Shown here: positions 53,893 to 63,481 of the stretch, piece after piece | Numbering within the stretch: the first letter of the stretch is position 1 | How the letters are laid out: each line of letters opens with the position of its first letter | NCBI RefSeq assembly: GCF_051912845.1 | Contig: NZ_JBNCBU010000001.1 | Span: 372,001 to 436,000, forward strand | Direction of reading: 5' to 3' | DNA: 64,000 nucleotides | Source of the DNA: Tsuneonella sediminis | GTDB taxonomy: Bacteria; Pseudomonadota; Alphaproteobacteria; Sphingomonadales; Sphingomonadaceae | Translations under genes and position numbers: made by a program | Notes under the pieces: generated by a model | What the model was told of the DNA's origin: nothing | What the model saw: only the letters and a program-made list of their open reading frames with translations | The model's database searches: none

Positions 53893-54746
53893 CAGCGGCG
53901 CAGGTCCATCGCGCGCGCGTACAGCACCTTGCGGTCGATCCCCGTTACCTTTGCAACCTGCGCCGCGGCCTGCGACGGCTTGAGCGTGGTCAGTGCATCC
54001 GCGAGCAGCGCGTCGGCGTCCGCCTCGCCGGTTGGCTGATCTCCAGGAGGCCCTACGAGAAGAACGATCTCTCCCCTCGGGGGATGCGCTCGGTACCATG
54101 CGCCCAGTTCCTGCGGGGAACCGGAGCGGCATTCCTCGTGCAGCTTGGTCATTTCGCGTGCCACCGAGACCTCGCGTCCCGGGAGTATCTCCGCGATTGC
54201 GGCGAGCGACTTGGCCAGGCGCGGTCCGGTCTCATAGAAAACCAGCGTTGCGGGGACAGCGCCGAGATCCGTCAGCATTTCGGTCCGGGCCTTTTCCTTG
54301 GCTGGGAGGAATCCGGCGAACAGGAACCGGTCATTGGGGAGTCCGGACAATGTGAGGCCCATGATCGCAGCACATGGCCCGGGGATCGAGGTGACCTGGA
54401 TGGCCCGCTCGCGGGCTTCGCGCACCAGCCGGTAGCCGGGGTCGGACACCAGCGGCGTTCCAGCGTCGCTGACGAGCGCGACGGCGCGGGTTTCCATCGC
54501 CTGGATCAGACGTGCGCGGTCCCGGTCGCTCGTGTGGTCGTCATAGCGCCACAGCGGCTTCGAAAGACCGAGATGCCTCAACAATTTTCCGGTGACGCGC
54601 GTATCCTCACACGCGACCGCGTCGCAGCGGCCCAGCACATCGATCGCGCGCAAGGTGATGTCGCCAAGATTGCCAATCGGCGTAGCCACGATGTAGAGGC
54701 CGGGCGACAGGGTTGCGGGCGAGTGGTGGGACACGGCGCGCCTCAT
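53892..54746 (-). CDS. rsmI: 16S rRNA (cytidine-1402 2'-O)-methyltransferase
   Basis: A 284-residue SAM-dependent enzyme. Y-I-V-A-T-P-I-G-N-L-G-D near residue 19, E-D-T-R near 48, S-D-A-G-T-P-L-V-S-D-P-G near 85 and G-L-P-x-D-R-F-L-F-x-G-F-L-P are the tetrapyrrole-methylase-fold signatures. Divergent from the LpoA-like gene; starts at ATG 54746. Confidence 0.95.
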   Translation of the reverse strand: MRRAVSHHSPATLSPGLYIVATPIGNLGDITLRAIDVLGRCDAVACEDTRVTGKLLRHLGLSKPLWRYDDHTSDRDRARLIQAMETRAVALVSDAGTPLVSDPGYRLVREARERAIQVTSIPGPCAAIMGLTLSGLPNDRFLFAGFLPAKEKARTEMLTDLGAVPATLVFYETGPRLAKSLAAIAEILPGREVSVAREMTKLHEECRSGSPQELGAWYRAHPPRGEIVLLVGPPGDQPTGEADADALLADALTTLKPSQAAAQVAKVTGIDRKVLYARAMDLRR

Positions 54747-54773
54747 GGACCAGCGACGCGGGGAGCGGCAAGC

Positions 54774-55946
54774 ATGAACATCGGAAGGATCGATCGGCGA
54801 AAGGTCTTCGCAGTCGGGGCGGCTATGCTGCTTGCGGGGTGCAAGATCATTCCGGGTGGAGGCCCCGCGCCGACCGGTCCCGCACCGACGCCCACCCCGA
54901 CCTCGTCGCCCGTGGTCCAGCCCCTGCCGAACGATGACGGACGTCACAGGGTCGCCTTGCTCGTGCCGATGTCCGGCCAGAACGGAGCGGTCGGCCAGTC
55001 GATCGCCAACGCCACCACGATGGCGCTCCTCGATACGAACGCGGACAACCTGCGCATCACCACCTACGACACCGCCGGCAGCCCACGCGCGGCGGCCGCG
55101 CGCGCGATCGCAGAAGGGAACAAGCTGATCCTTGGTCCGCTGCTGTCGGACGACGTGGCACAGGTTCTCGCCGAAGCGCGTCCGGCGGATGTTCCGCTGA
55201 TCACCTTTTCGAACGACAGCAAGGTTGCGTCGCCCGACGTTTTCGTGTTCGGACAGGCCCCGGAACAGTCCATCGAGCGTACGGTCAACTATGCCCGGGG
55301 CCACGGGTCGAAGGCCTTCGCCGCAATCGTCCCCGAGGGCGAGTACGGCCAGCGTGCGGCCGCCGCGTTTCGCACCGCAGTCGCCAATTCGGGAGGGACG
55401 TTTGCAGGCTCGGAAACCTACGCCCGGGGCAACACTTCCATCGTCAGCGCGGCGACCAGGCTATCGCAGCGCGGCGGGTTCGACACCGTGCTGATCGCGG
55501 ATGGTTCGCGCCTCGCAGGCCAGGCCGCTTCGGTTATCAAACCCCGGGGCGCGGGCTCTGTCAGGATACTCGGGACCGAGTTGTGGAGTGGGGAAAGCGA
55601 CGTCACGCGAACCGCAGCCCTGCGCGGTGCGTGGTTCTCGGCACTTTCGGACGCCCGGTTCAGACGATTCTCCGACAGCTACAAGGGCCGGTTCGGGGGG
55701 CAGCCCTATCGCGTGTCCACGCTCGGCTACGACGGGGTCCTTCTCGCCCTGCGTATCGCGAGAGACTGGCGCCCCGGCCGCAGCTTCCCGTCGTCGAAAC
55801 TGCGCGACGAAGGCGGGTTCCTCGGCCTCGATGGCGCCTTCCGCTTCAACCGTTCCGGTGTGGTCGAACGAGCCATGGAAGTGCGCGAGGTCCGCGACGG
55901 CACGGTTGCGATCGTCGATCCGGCACCCGCCAAGTTCGGCGGCTGA
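54774..55946 (+). CDS. LpoA-like penicillin-binding protein activator lipoprotein
   Basis: A 390-residue lipoprotein (lipobox L-L-A-G-C, Cys near 23), then a Pro/Thr-rich linker and a periplasmic-binding-protein (type I) domain beginning V-A-L-L-V-P-M-S-G near 64, with the L-G-P-L-L-S-D-D motif near 125. Position opposite rsmI-yraN-gshB is the classical LpoA context. LpoA stimulates peptidoglycan synthases; in this group the role is inferred. Confidence 0.85.
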   Translation: MNIGRIDRRKVFAVGAAMLLAGCKIIPGGGPAPTGPAPTPTPTSSPVVQPLPNDDGRHRVALLVPMSGQNGAVGQSIANATTMALLDTNADNLRITTYDTAGSPRAAAARAIAEGNKLILGPLLSDDVAQVLAEARPADVPLITFSNDSKVASPDVFVFGQAPEQSIERTVNYARGHGSKAFAAIVPEGEYGQRAAAAFRTAVANSGGTFAGSETYARGNTSIVSAATRLSQRGGFDTVLIADGSRLAGQAASVIKPRGAGSVRILGTELWSGESDVTRTAALRGAWFSALSDARFRRFSDSYKGRFGGQPYRVSTLGYDGVLLALRIARDWRPGRSFPSSKLRDEGGFLGLDGAFRFNRSGVVERAMEVREVRDGTVAIVDPAPAKFGG

Positions 55947-56003
55947 CGATAACTCGCCGCCGCGCTTGAAGGCGCGCGAATCGACAGCCTATAGCCTCCA
56001 GCG

Positions 56004-57980
56004 ATGTCCGACGACCTGTTCGCCAAACCGGCCGCCACTAGCGGCGACTACGACGCCTCATCGATCGAGGTGCTCGAAGGGCTCGAGCCGGTGCGCCGGA
56101 GACCCGGCATGTACATTGGCGGGACCGACGATCGCGCGCTCCATCATCTGGCTGCCGAAGTTCTCGACAATGCAATGGACGAGGCGGTCGCGGGACACGC
56201 CAATCGCATCGAGGTCGAACTCGCCGAAGGCAACGTGCTCACCATCAGCGACAATGGCCGCGGCATTCCGGTCGGAGACCATCCCAAGTACCCGGGGAAA
56301 TCCGCACTTGAGGTAATCCTCACCACCCTGCACTCGGGCGGCAAATTCTCGGGCAAGGCCTATGCGACCAGCGGCGGCCTTCACGGTGTCGGCGTATCGG
56401 TCGTCAACGCGCTGAGCGATCATACGCGGGTCGAGGTCGCGACCAATCGCGAACTGTTCGCGCAGGAGTTTTCCAAAGGGGTCCCGACCGGCCCCCTCGG
56501 CAAGCTTGGCGCAACCCCGAACCGGCGCGGAACCACCGTGACTTTTCATCCGGATCCCGAAATCTTCGGCGATCGCCAGTTCACCCCAAAGCGCCTGTTC
56601 AAGCTCGCCCGCTCGAAGGCCTACCTCTATGCCGGGGTGGAAATTCGCTGGAAATGCGCTCCTTCGCTTTCATGCGACGATGTACCGGCGGAGGCGGTGT
56701 TCCAGTTTCCCGGCGGCCTTGCCGACCACCTGGCCGAACAGACGGCCGGTCGCGAGTGTGTAACCGCCCAGCCATTCACCGGCAGGCAGGATTTCCCCGA
56801 GGAACAGGGTAGAGTCGAATGGGCGGGCGCATGGCCGCTGTGGTCGGACGGATCGTTCAGCTGGTACTGCAACACCGTGCCCACACCCGACGGCGGAACC
56901 CACGAGCAGGGCCTGCGGGCCGCGCTGACCAAGGGCATCCGTGCTTTCGGTGATCTCGTCGGCCAGAAGAAGGCCAAGGACATTTCGGCCGACGACGTGA
57001 TGACCGGCGCCGAGGTCATGTTGAGCGTGTTCATCCGCGATCCGCAATTCCAGTCGCAAACCAAGGACCGGCTGACCTCTCCGGAAGCCGCACGGCTCGT
57101 CGAGAATGCCGTACGCGACCACTTCGACCACTTCCTGAGCGACAACATGGAGCGCGGCCGCGCCTTGTTGGGCGCGGTGATGGAGCGGATGGACGAGCGG
57201 CTCAAGCGCAAGGCCGAGCGCGAGATCAAGCGCAAGACCGCCACCAACGCCAAGAAAGTTCGCCTGCCCGGCAAGCTGACCGACTGCACCGGCGAAGGCG
57301 ATGGCGAAACCGAACTGTTCATCGTCGAAGGCGACAGCGCCGGCGGCAGCGCCAAACAGGCGCGCGACCGCAAGACGCAAGCGATCCTGCCGATCCGCGG
57401 CAAGATCCTGAACGTCGCATCGGCCAGCCCCGACAAGATCCGCGCAAACTCCGAGATCGCCGATCTCGCGCTGGCGCTGGGGTGCGGAACCCGCAAGGAG
57501 TGCAACGCCGACCAGTTGCGCTATGACCGCATCGTCATCATGACCGACGCCGATGTGGACGGCGCGCATATCGCCACACTGCTCATGACGTATTTCTTCC
57601 AGGAGATGCCCGACATCGTGCGGCGCGGGCACCTTTTCCTTGCCCAACCGCCGCTGTATCGGCTGACCGCGGGCAAGGAGAGCGCTTACGCCCGCGATGA
57701 TGCGCATCGGGCCGAACTCGAAGCGACGGTGTTCAGGGGAAAGAAAGTCGAGGTTGGCCGTTTCAAGGGCCTCGGAGAGATGAACCCGCAGCAATTGCGC
57801 GAGACCACGATGAATCCGCAGTCGCGGAGCCTGATCCGGATTACGCTACCGCCCGAGCACGAACAGCGGCATGCGATCAAGGAGCTCGTCGACCAACTCA
57901 TGGGCCGCAATCCCGAGCACCGGTTCAACTTCATCCAGAATCACGCCGGGGATCTTGACCGGGAACTGATCGACGCGTGA
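56004..57980 (+). CDS. parE: DNA topoisomerase IV subunit B
   Basis: A 658-residue GHKL ATPase with TOPRIM domain. E-V-L-E-G-L-E-P-V-R-x-R-P-G-M-Y-I-G near 25, E-V-L-D-N-A-x-D-E, G-L-H-G-V-G-V-S-V-V-N-A-L, E-G-D-S-A-G-G-S-A near 442 and D-A-D-V-D-G-A-H-I near 513. It decatenates chromosomes with ParC. Its stop overlaps a possible GTG start of the MoxR gene (GTGA). Confidence 0.95.
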   Translation: MSDDLFAKPAATSGDYDASSIEVLEGLEPVRRRPGMYIGGTDDRALHHLAAEVLDNAMDEAVAGHANRIEVELAEGNVLTISDNGRGIPVGDHPKYPGKSALEVILTTLHSGGKFSGKAYATSGGLHGVGVSVVNALSDHTRVEVATNRELFAQEFSKGVPTGPLGKLGATPNRRGTTVTFHPDPEIFGDRQFTPKRLFKLARSKAYLYAGVEIRWKCAPSLSCDDVPAEAVFQFPGGLADHLAEQTAGRECVTAQPFTGRQDFPEEQGRVEWAGAWPLWSDGSFSWYCNTVPTPDGGTHEQGLRAALTKGIRAFGDLVGQKKAKDISADDVMTGAEVMLSVFIRDPQFQSQTKDRLTSPEAARLVENAVRDHFDHFLSDNMERGRALLGAVMERMDERLKRKAEREIKRKTATNAKKVRLPGKLTDCTGEGDGETELFIVEGDSAGGSAKQARDRKTQAILPIRGKILNVASASPDKIRANSEIADLALALGCGTRKECNADQLRYDRIVIMTDADVDGAHIATLLMTYFFQEMPDIVRRGHLFLAQPPLYRLTAGKESAYARDDAHRAELEATVFRGKKVEVGRFKGLGEMNPQQLRETTMNPQSRSLIRITLPPEHEQRHAIKELVDQLMGRNPEHRFNFIQNHAGDLDRELIDA

Positions 57981-58019
57981 AGCGCGCTGGGACGCTCGCG
58001 ACCCACCCCGCATTCCACG

Positions 58020-58030
58020 CCCCCCCCCCC
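58020..58030. repeat. Homopolymeric C11 tract
   Basis: Eleven consecutive C bases in the interval between parE and the MoxR gene start. With the count as given, the frame from GTG 57977 through the tract is open into the MoxR gene. Such tracts are prone to slippage in replication or sequencing. Confidence 0.9.
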
Positions 58031-58087
58031 TTGCCCTCTCGGCTGCGCGCCCTTAACGCACGCGTAAAGTTGCACAGGGAAACGGAC

Positions 58088-58939
58088 ATGGTCGATCGCT
58101 TCGAAGGCACCAGCAGTTATATCGCGACCGAGGACCTCAAGGTCGCGGTCAACGCCGCGGTCACGTTGCGCCGCCCCCTGCTGGTCAAGGGCGAACCCGG
58201 GACCGGAAAGACCGTCCTCGCCTACGAGATCGCCAAGGCGATCGATGCGCCCCTCATCGAATGGAACGTGAAATCGACCACCAAGGCGCACCAGGGCCTC
58301 TACGAATATGACGCGGTCGCGCGCCTGCGCGACGGGCAACTGGGTGAAGAGCGCGTCCACGACATTCGCAACTACATCAAGCGGGGCAAGCTGTGGGAGG
58401 CGTTCACTTCGGAGCAGCTGCCGGTGCTCCTGATCGACGAAATCGACAAGGCCGACATCGAGTTTCCCAACGACCTCCTCCAGGAACTCGACCGGATGCG
58501 GTTCGACGTCTACGAGACGCAAGAGACAATCGAGGCCAAGGAACGCCCGATCGTCGTGATCACGTCGAACAACGAGAAGGAACTGCCCGACGCGTTCCTG
58601 CGCCGGTGCTTCTTCCATTACATCAAGTTCCCCGACCGCGACACGATGCGCGAGATCATCGAGGTGCACTACCCCGGCATCCAGAAAATGCTGGTGACCA
58701 AGGCGATGGACGTGTTCTACGAAATCCGCGAAGTGCCCGGGCTGAAGAAGAAGCCCTCGACAAGCGAATTGCTGGACTGGCTCAAGCTGCTGCTCAACGA
58801 GGACATGCCGCTCGAGGTCCTGCAGGACCGCGATCCGACGAAGGCCATCCCGCCGCTTCACGGCGCTCTGCTCAAGAACGAGCAGGACGTGATGCTGTTC
58901 GAACGGCTGGCATTCATGGCGCGGCGCCAGGGCGCCTGA
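58088..58939 (+). CDS. MoxR-family AAA+ ATPase
   Basis: A 283-residue protein. Walker A is G-E-P-G-T-G-K-T (about 37-44), Walker B L-L-I-D-E-I-D near 118, then S-N-N-E-K-E-L and arginine-finger region R-R-C. MoxR ATPases work with von Willebrand A-domain proteins as chaperones for metalloenzyme or envelope complexes. The ATG has a GGGAAACGGAC site. An upstream in-frame extension from GTG 57977 through the C11 tract would add 37 residues. The VWA partner is at 60857. Confidence 0.88.
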   Translation: MVDRFEGTSSYIATEDLKVAVNAAVTLRRPLLVKGEPGTGKTVLAYEIAKAIDAPLIEWNVKSTTKAHQGLYEYDAVARLRDGQLGEERVHDIRNYIKRGKLWEAFTSEQLPVLLIDEIDKADIEFPNDLLQELDRMRFDVYETQETIEAKERPIVVITSNNEKELPDAFLRRCFFHYIKFPDRDTMREIIEVHYPGIQKMLVTKAMDVFYEIREVPGLKKKPSTSELLDWLKLLLNEDMPLEVLQDRDPTKAIPPLHGALLKNEQDVMLFERLAFMARRQGA

Positions 58940-59030
58940 TAAGGATTAGCACGTAGGCCGACTGCCTTTGCATCTTCGGTCCTGCGCCGCTACGCGATGG
59001 AGAAGGGTCGCAAACGAGAGCAACGGTCGC

Positions 59031-59324
59031 ATGGACGATGCGCGGAAGGATGGCCGGCATTCGCTGGAAGTCTGGGGACATTATCGCACGGGGACGGGCC
59101 TTCGCCGCGACGTCCCGATCAAGGATCTCTCGGAGACTGGCTGCCGCTTCTTCGACAAGTTCTCCAGCCTCCTGCCCGGCATGGAACTGACATTGCGGAT
59201 CGAAACGATCGGGCCGTTTCCCGCCACGGTCCGGTGGCAGGAAGGCGGGTATGTCGGAGTACAGTTCCACCAGCGCCTGTACGGCCCGACGTTCGACCAC
59301 ATCCGCCTGCGCCTGGCGCGATAG
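59031..59324 (+). CDS. PilZ domain protein
   Basis: A 97-residue single PilZ domain. R-R-D near 24, D-L-S-E-T-G-C-R-F near 33-41 (the D/N-x-S-x-x-G box), and V-G-V-Q-F in the last third. PilZ proteins bind c-di-GMP; the RxxxR motif is only weakly visible here. Lies between the MoxR gene and a convergent chemoreceptor-like gene. Confidence 0.85.
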   Translation: MDDARKDGRHSLEVWGHYRTGTGLRRDVPIKDLSETGCRFFDKFSSLLPGMELTLRIETIGPFPATVRWQEGGYVGVQFHQRLYGPTFDHIRLRLAR

Positions 59325-59330
59325 AGTTTC

Positions 59331-60728
59331 CTAGAGGACGTATGCGAGCTCGAAGTCGCCCCATCTCCGCCCGTTGATCACCAGCGGCACGTAGACGTTG
59401 CGGACGACTTCGTATGTCGTGCCGTCGCCCTCTTGCCGGTAAACGGCCATCATGTAGGCGTCGCTGCTTTCCTTGGCCTTGCGATCGATCGCGTCGAACA
59501 GGATCCGCCCGTTCCGGCAATACTTCGTATCGTGCGCAAGGTCGCCGGTCGGTTGGCGCGAACGGTCGCTTACATGTGTCGGCAGGAAACCGCGCATGTC
59601 CGCCTGGCTGCACATCTTCACCGGACCTCCTTCCGCCAGCAGCCGGTCGTTTACCGGGCGCCAGTGCCTGTCGGCCCAGTCGCTCAACGCGGTCCGGAAG
59701 CGTGGCGGGTTGCTGTTCGGTACTTCGCGATAGTTCTGGTCGAACAGGTCTGACGTCGACAGCTTGCCCTCGGCGATTGCCGCCTCGGCTATCGCGACAA
59801 TCTCGCGCGCGAAACCTTGCGCCTTATCGACCATCATGCTGTCCCGGGGCGAGAGGCCGGCCTTGACGATCTCGTCGAACATCGCACTCGCCGTGAGCTC
59901 GAGTTCCTCAATCCGCTGATGCGCTTTCGCCAGTTTTTCCTCGTTATCGACCGCCGCATGGTCGAACGAGTCGAGCATTGCCTGCACCCCGTTGACGTGA
60001 TCGCTGATGGTTGCCGTGGCGCGCGTGATCTGGTCGTTCTGTCCGTCCACCTCGACGATCAGTTCATTGACCGAGCGCATCGTGTGCTGGATCTGGCCGA
60101 CCGAGACTTTCGCCTCGCCGCTCTTCTTGCCGCCGCGCTCGATCTTTGCGATCACCTCGTCGGCTTCCGCACCCAGGGTGTCGATAGTGCGGCCGATTTC
60201 CTCGGTCGCACGGCGCGTGTCGCTTGCTAGGCTCTTCACCTCGTTAGCGACGACCGCGAACGTGCGCCCCGCGTCGCCTGCCCGCATCGCCTCGATGGTG
60301 GCGTTGAGCGCAAGGATATTCGTGGTCTCGGCAATCTGGTCGATTTCCTGTGCGCTGGATCGCACCTGCGCCATGGCAGCCGCAAACCCTGTGACGTGCT
60401 GGGTCAGCGTCTCGACGAGCTCGAGCAGTTCGGTGATCTGGTCTAGCGACGACTGGATCAGCGTCGATCCCTCCCCCAACCGCTCGATCGCGCGTTCGGA
60501 AAGGAGGCGCGCCTCGTCGCTGGCCTGGGCGACTCTCATCTGATCGTGCTCGAGAGCGGAGACGGTCTTCTGCAGTGCAGAATGTTCTTCCCGAAGGCGC
60601 TCCGATGACACCATCACCGAATGGATGATGCCGGCCACATCGGTGCAGCCGACCGTTACATCGCCGCAGCTTGCCGAAATGCGGTCGATGCCCTGTCCCA
60701 TGGCATTGTCGATGGCGGTGTGTTCCAT
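59331..60728 (-). CDS. Cytoplasmic methyl-accepting chemotaxis-like protein
   Basis: A 465-residue product from ATG 60728 (AGGGG six bases upstream). No membrane segment: a coiled-coil N-terminus, then a chemoreceptor signalling domain (about 100-290) with the hairpin tip I-x-x-I-A-x-x-T-N-I-L-A-L-N-A-T-I-E-A. The C-terminal 150 residues carry C-Y-type ligand-binding features (a K-Y-C-R-N-G-R-I-L-F-D region and V-x-V-P-L-x-x-N-G-R-R-W-G-D), resembling C-terminal extensions of soluble receptors. No che genes in the window. Confidence 0.82.
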   Translation of the reverse strand: MEHTAIDNAMGQGIDRISASCGDVTVGCTDVAGIIHSVMVSSERLREEHSALQKTVSALEHDQMRVAQASDEARLLSERAIERLGEGSTLIQSSLDQITELLELVETLTQHVTGFAAAMAQVRSSAQEIDQIAETTNILALNATIEAMRAGDAGRTFAVVANEVKSLASDTRRATEEIGRTIDTLGAEADEVIAKIERGGKKSGEAKVSVGQIQHTMRSVNELIVEVDGQNDQITRATATISDHVNGVQAMLDSFDHAAVDNEEKLAKAHQRIEELELTASAMFDEIVKAGLSPRDSMMVDKAQGFAREIVAIAEAAIAEGKLSTSDLFDQNYREVPNSNPPRFRTALSDWADRHWRPVNDRLLAEGGPVKMCSQADMRGFLPTHVSDRSRQPTGDLAHDTKYCRNGRILFDAIDRKAKESSDAYMMAVYRQEGDGTTYEVVRNVYVPLVINGRRWGDFELAYVL

Positions 60729-60856
60729 ACGTCCCCTGTTCGCAACCCTGTCTCGTGCGACATAGGAGGGCATGGTTAGTGAAGCTTTAAGGGCCAGGCG
60801 GAAAACCTGCGCTGGTCGCGCTGGCGTCATTGCTCTGCCCGCGATATGCAGCGGCC

Positions 60857-62038
60857 ATGTTCTTCAACTTCGTCGACGAACTCCGCGCAGCGGGAATTCC
60901 CGCAAGCTTCAAGGAGCACCTGACGCTGCTCGAGGCGCTCGACAGGGATGTCATCGACCAGACGCCCGAGGCGTTCTACTACCTCAGCCGAGCGACCTTC
61001 GTTAAGGACGAGGGATTGATCGACCGTTTCGACCAGGTGTTCCAGAAGGTCTTCAAGGGCATCCTGACCGATTACGGGCAGAAACAGGTCGAAATTCCGG
61101 AAGTCTGGTTGAAAGCCGTCGCCGAGAAGTTTCTCTCCCCCGAAGAGATGGAGGCGATCAAGTCCCTCGGCTCGTGGGACGAGATAATGGAGACCCTGAA
61201 GAAGCGGCTCGAGGAACAGCAGAAACGCCACGAAGGCGGTAACAAGTGGATCGGGACCGGCGGTACGAGCCCGTTCGGCCACGGGGGCTACAATCCGGAA
61301 GGCGTGCGCATCGGCGGCGAAAGCAAGCACAAGCGCGCGCTCAAGGTCTGGGAAAAGCGCGAATTCAGGAACCTCGACAACACGCGCGAGCTTGGTACCC
61401 GCAACATCAAGATGGCGCTCAGGCGCCTACGCCGCTTCGCGCGCGAGGGCGCCGCAGACGAACTCGACCTCGAGGCCACGATCGAAGGTACAGCAAAGCA
61501 GGGCTGGCTGGACATCCATATGCGGCCCGAACGCCACAACGCCGTGAAACTCTTGCTCTTTCTCGACGTCGGCGGCTCAATGGACCCGTTCATCCGGCTC
61601 GTGGAGGAACTGTTCAGTGCAGCGACGGCGGAGTTCAAGAACCTCGAATTCTTCTACTTCCACAACTGCCTTTACGAAGGGGTCTGGAAGGACAATCGGC
61701 GCCGGTGGGCGGAGCGGACCAAGACGTGGGACGTGCTTCACAAGTTCGGCCACGACTACAAGATCGTGTTTGTCGGGGATGCGGCGATGAGTCCCTACGA
61801 GATCACGCATCCGGGAGGCAGCGTCGAACACATGAACGAGGAAGCCGGCGCGGTGTGGATGCAGCGGGTTACCAACACCTATCCGGCGACCGTTTGGCTC
61901 AATCCGGTGCCCGAACAGCAATGGGGCTATTCGCAGTCGACGAAGCTGATGAAGCAGCTCGTCAATGACCGAATGTATCCGCTTACGCTCGACGGCCTCG
62001 ACGATGCGATGCGCGAACTGAGCCGGAAACAGGGTTAG
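60857..62038 (+). CDS. VWA domain (CoxE-like) protein
   Basis: A 393-residue protein. An N-terminal helical part (1-180) precedes a von Willebrand A domain whose MIDAS motif is D-V-G-G-S-M (D-x-G-x-S) near residue 243, followed by a Glu/Lys-rich region. It is the usual partner of MoxR ATPases, which here lies about 1.9 kb upstream, separated by the PilZ and chemoreceptor genes. Start chosen at ATG 60857, with nine alternative upstream codons. Confidence 0.85.
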   Translation: MFFNFVDELRAAGIPASFKEHLTLLEALDRDVIDQTPEAFYYLSRATFVKDEGLIDRFDQVFQKVFKGILTDYGQKQVEIPEVWLKAVAEKFLSPEEMEAIKSLGSWDEIMETLKKRLEEQQKRHEGGNKWIGTGGTSPFGHGGYNPEGVRIGGESKHKRALKVWEKREFRNLDNTRELGTRNIKMALRRLRRFAREGAADELDLEATIEGTAKQGWLDIHMRPERHNAVKLLLFLDVGGSMDPFIRLVEELFSAATAEFKNLEFFYFHNCLYEGVWKDNRRRWAERTKTWDVLHKFGHDYKIVFVGDAAMSPYEITHPGGSVEHMNEEAGAVWMQRVTNTYPATVWLNPVPEQQWGYSQSTKLMKQLVNDRMYPLTLDGLDDAMRELSRKQG

Positions 62039-62081
62039 GACGGGCAGCCGGACGCGTCGCGGGCAGGCGCTGTTCAGCGCG

Positions 62082-63389
62082 TCAGGTCTTGTCGAGTTCG
62101 CTGTTCAATCGAAGACTGCACCGCCAGAAGAAGAAGGCAGGGAGCAAGCCCAGGGCCGTCGCCGTGTAGAGCACGACCTGGACGCTATCGTCGCCGAAGC
62201 TTGGCTTGATCCAGTCCGACAGCATTCCGAACAGCAGTGGACCAAATCCGAGTCCGATAAGGTTCTGAAAGAACAGTAGAACGGCGGCTGCCATTGCCCG
62301 CGACCGGAGCGGGACCAGTCCCTGCGCGCTGGAATAGGTCGGACCATAATAGAGCGAGTTCAGCAACGTAGGCACGAAGAGCAAGGCGAGCGCCATGCGC
62401 CAGTCGGCCGCCGCATAGCCGAAATAGGCAATGGGAGCCGCAACCGCCATGCCGATTGCCGGCGCGGTCAACACGTGCCGGCGATTGGTTGCGCCCCAGC
62501 GGTCGGCGATCTTGCCGCCGAGTATGGTTCCGGCGATGCCCGCGACCCCATTTATTATGCCGAAATAGAGACCGACTTCGCCGGGCGACAGATCGTGCGT
62601 CCGCTGGAAGAAGATCGTCGCCCAGGTGGTCTTGCCGTAACTAAGGAACGACGCGCTCGATGCGGCGATTAGAAGCAGCACCATCGCGCGTGACCCGAGG
62701 ATCGGCGATAGCATTTCGCGAACCCGCAGATGAAGCGCCTTGCCCGGAACCGTGGCGTCAGGTTCGGCCGGGGCAAGGTCCGCCCTTCCGCCGAGCCGGG
62801 GATCCTTCAGGAGCGAAACCACCACCACTGCGAGCAGGACGCCCGGGACGCCGACAACGACGAAGGCCAGTCGCCATCCCACGATGTCCGCAAGCAGCCC
62901 ACCGATTATCATGCCGAGCAACGTGCCGATCGGAATTCCAAGCGCATAGAACGCAAGCGCCGAAGCGCGCCGTTCCTTGGGCACGATGTCTGAAATCAGC
63001 GAATGCGCCGCCGGGGTGCACCCCGCCTCGCCCACGCCCACGCCGATCCGGGCGAGGAGTAGCTGGACGAAATTCTGTGCGAGGCCGCACAGCGCGGTCA
63101 TTGCCGACCAGAGCGCCAGCGCCAGGGCGATCAGCCGCGACCGGTTGGTCGTCGGCCGGTCGGCGTAACGCGCGATCGGCAAGCCCAGGACCGTGTAGAA
63201 CAGTGCAAACGCCAGGCCCGTCATTAAGCCGATCTGGGTGTCGGAGAGGTCGAGATCCCGCGCGATCGGCTCGGCAAGGATGTTGACGATCTGTCGATCG
63301 AGGAAATTGAAGATATAGACGACGAGGAGGATCCAGAGCGTCGCCGAAACTCCTCGCTGCGCAGCCGTCTGCGCCGGTGCACTGGCCAT
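62082..63389 (-). CDS. MFS transporter
   Basis: A 435-residue protein with about 12 hydrophobic segments. The MFS signature A-R-Y-A-D-R (cytoplasmic loop 2-3) is seen as G-L-P-I-A-R-Y-A-D-R near 75-85, with a second-half counterpart L-G-G-K-I-A-D-R. The N-terminal F-L-D-R-Q-I-V-N-I-L motif fits the Spinster-like or related MFS group. Substrate unknown. It follows the NamZ-type gene on the same strand. Confidence 0.88.
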   Translation of the reverse strand: MASAPAQTAAQRGVSATLWILLVVYIFNFLDRQIVNILAEPIARDLDLSDTQIGLMTGLAFALFYTVLGLPIARYADRPTTNRSRLIALALALWSAMTALCGLAQNFVQLLLARIGVGVGEAGCTPAAHSLISDIVPKERRASALAFYALGIPIGTLLGMIIGGLLADIVGWRLAFVVVGVPGVLLAVVVVSLLKDPRLGGRADLAPAEPDATVPGKALHLRVREMLSPILGSRAMVLLLIAASSASFLSYGKTTWATIFFQRTHDLSPGEVGLYFGIINGVAGIAGTILGGKIADRWGATNRRHVLTAPAIGMAVAAPIAYFGYAAADWRMALALLFVPTLLNSLYYGPTYSSAQGLVPLRSRAMAAAVLLFFQNLIGLGFGPLLFGMLSDWIKPSFGDDSVQVVLYTATALGLLPAFFFWRCSLRLNSELDKT

Positions 63390-63481
63390 AGTCCATCCTC
63401 TCGTCGCGGCATGATGGCCGTCTTGACGAGAGCGTCTGTTACCGCCCTTTCCGGGTCAAGCGAAAAAAACGGTATGCCCGG

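Noticed and set aside
53787..54773. Upstream extension of the LpoA-like ORF
   Set aside because: Antisense to rsmI; the lipoprotein signal at 54774 marks the real start.
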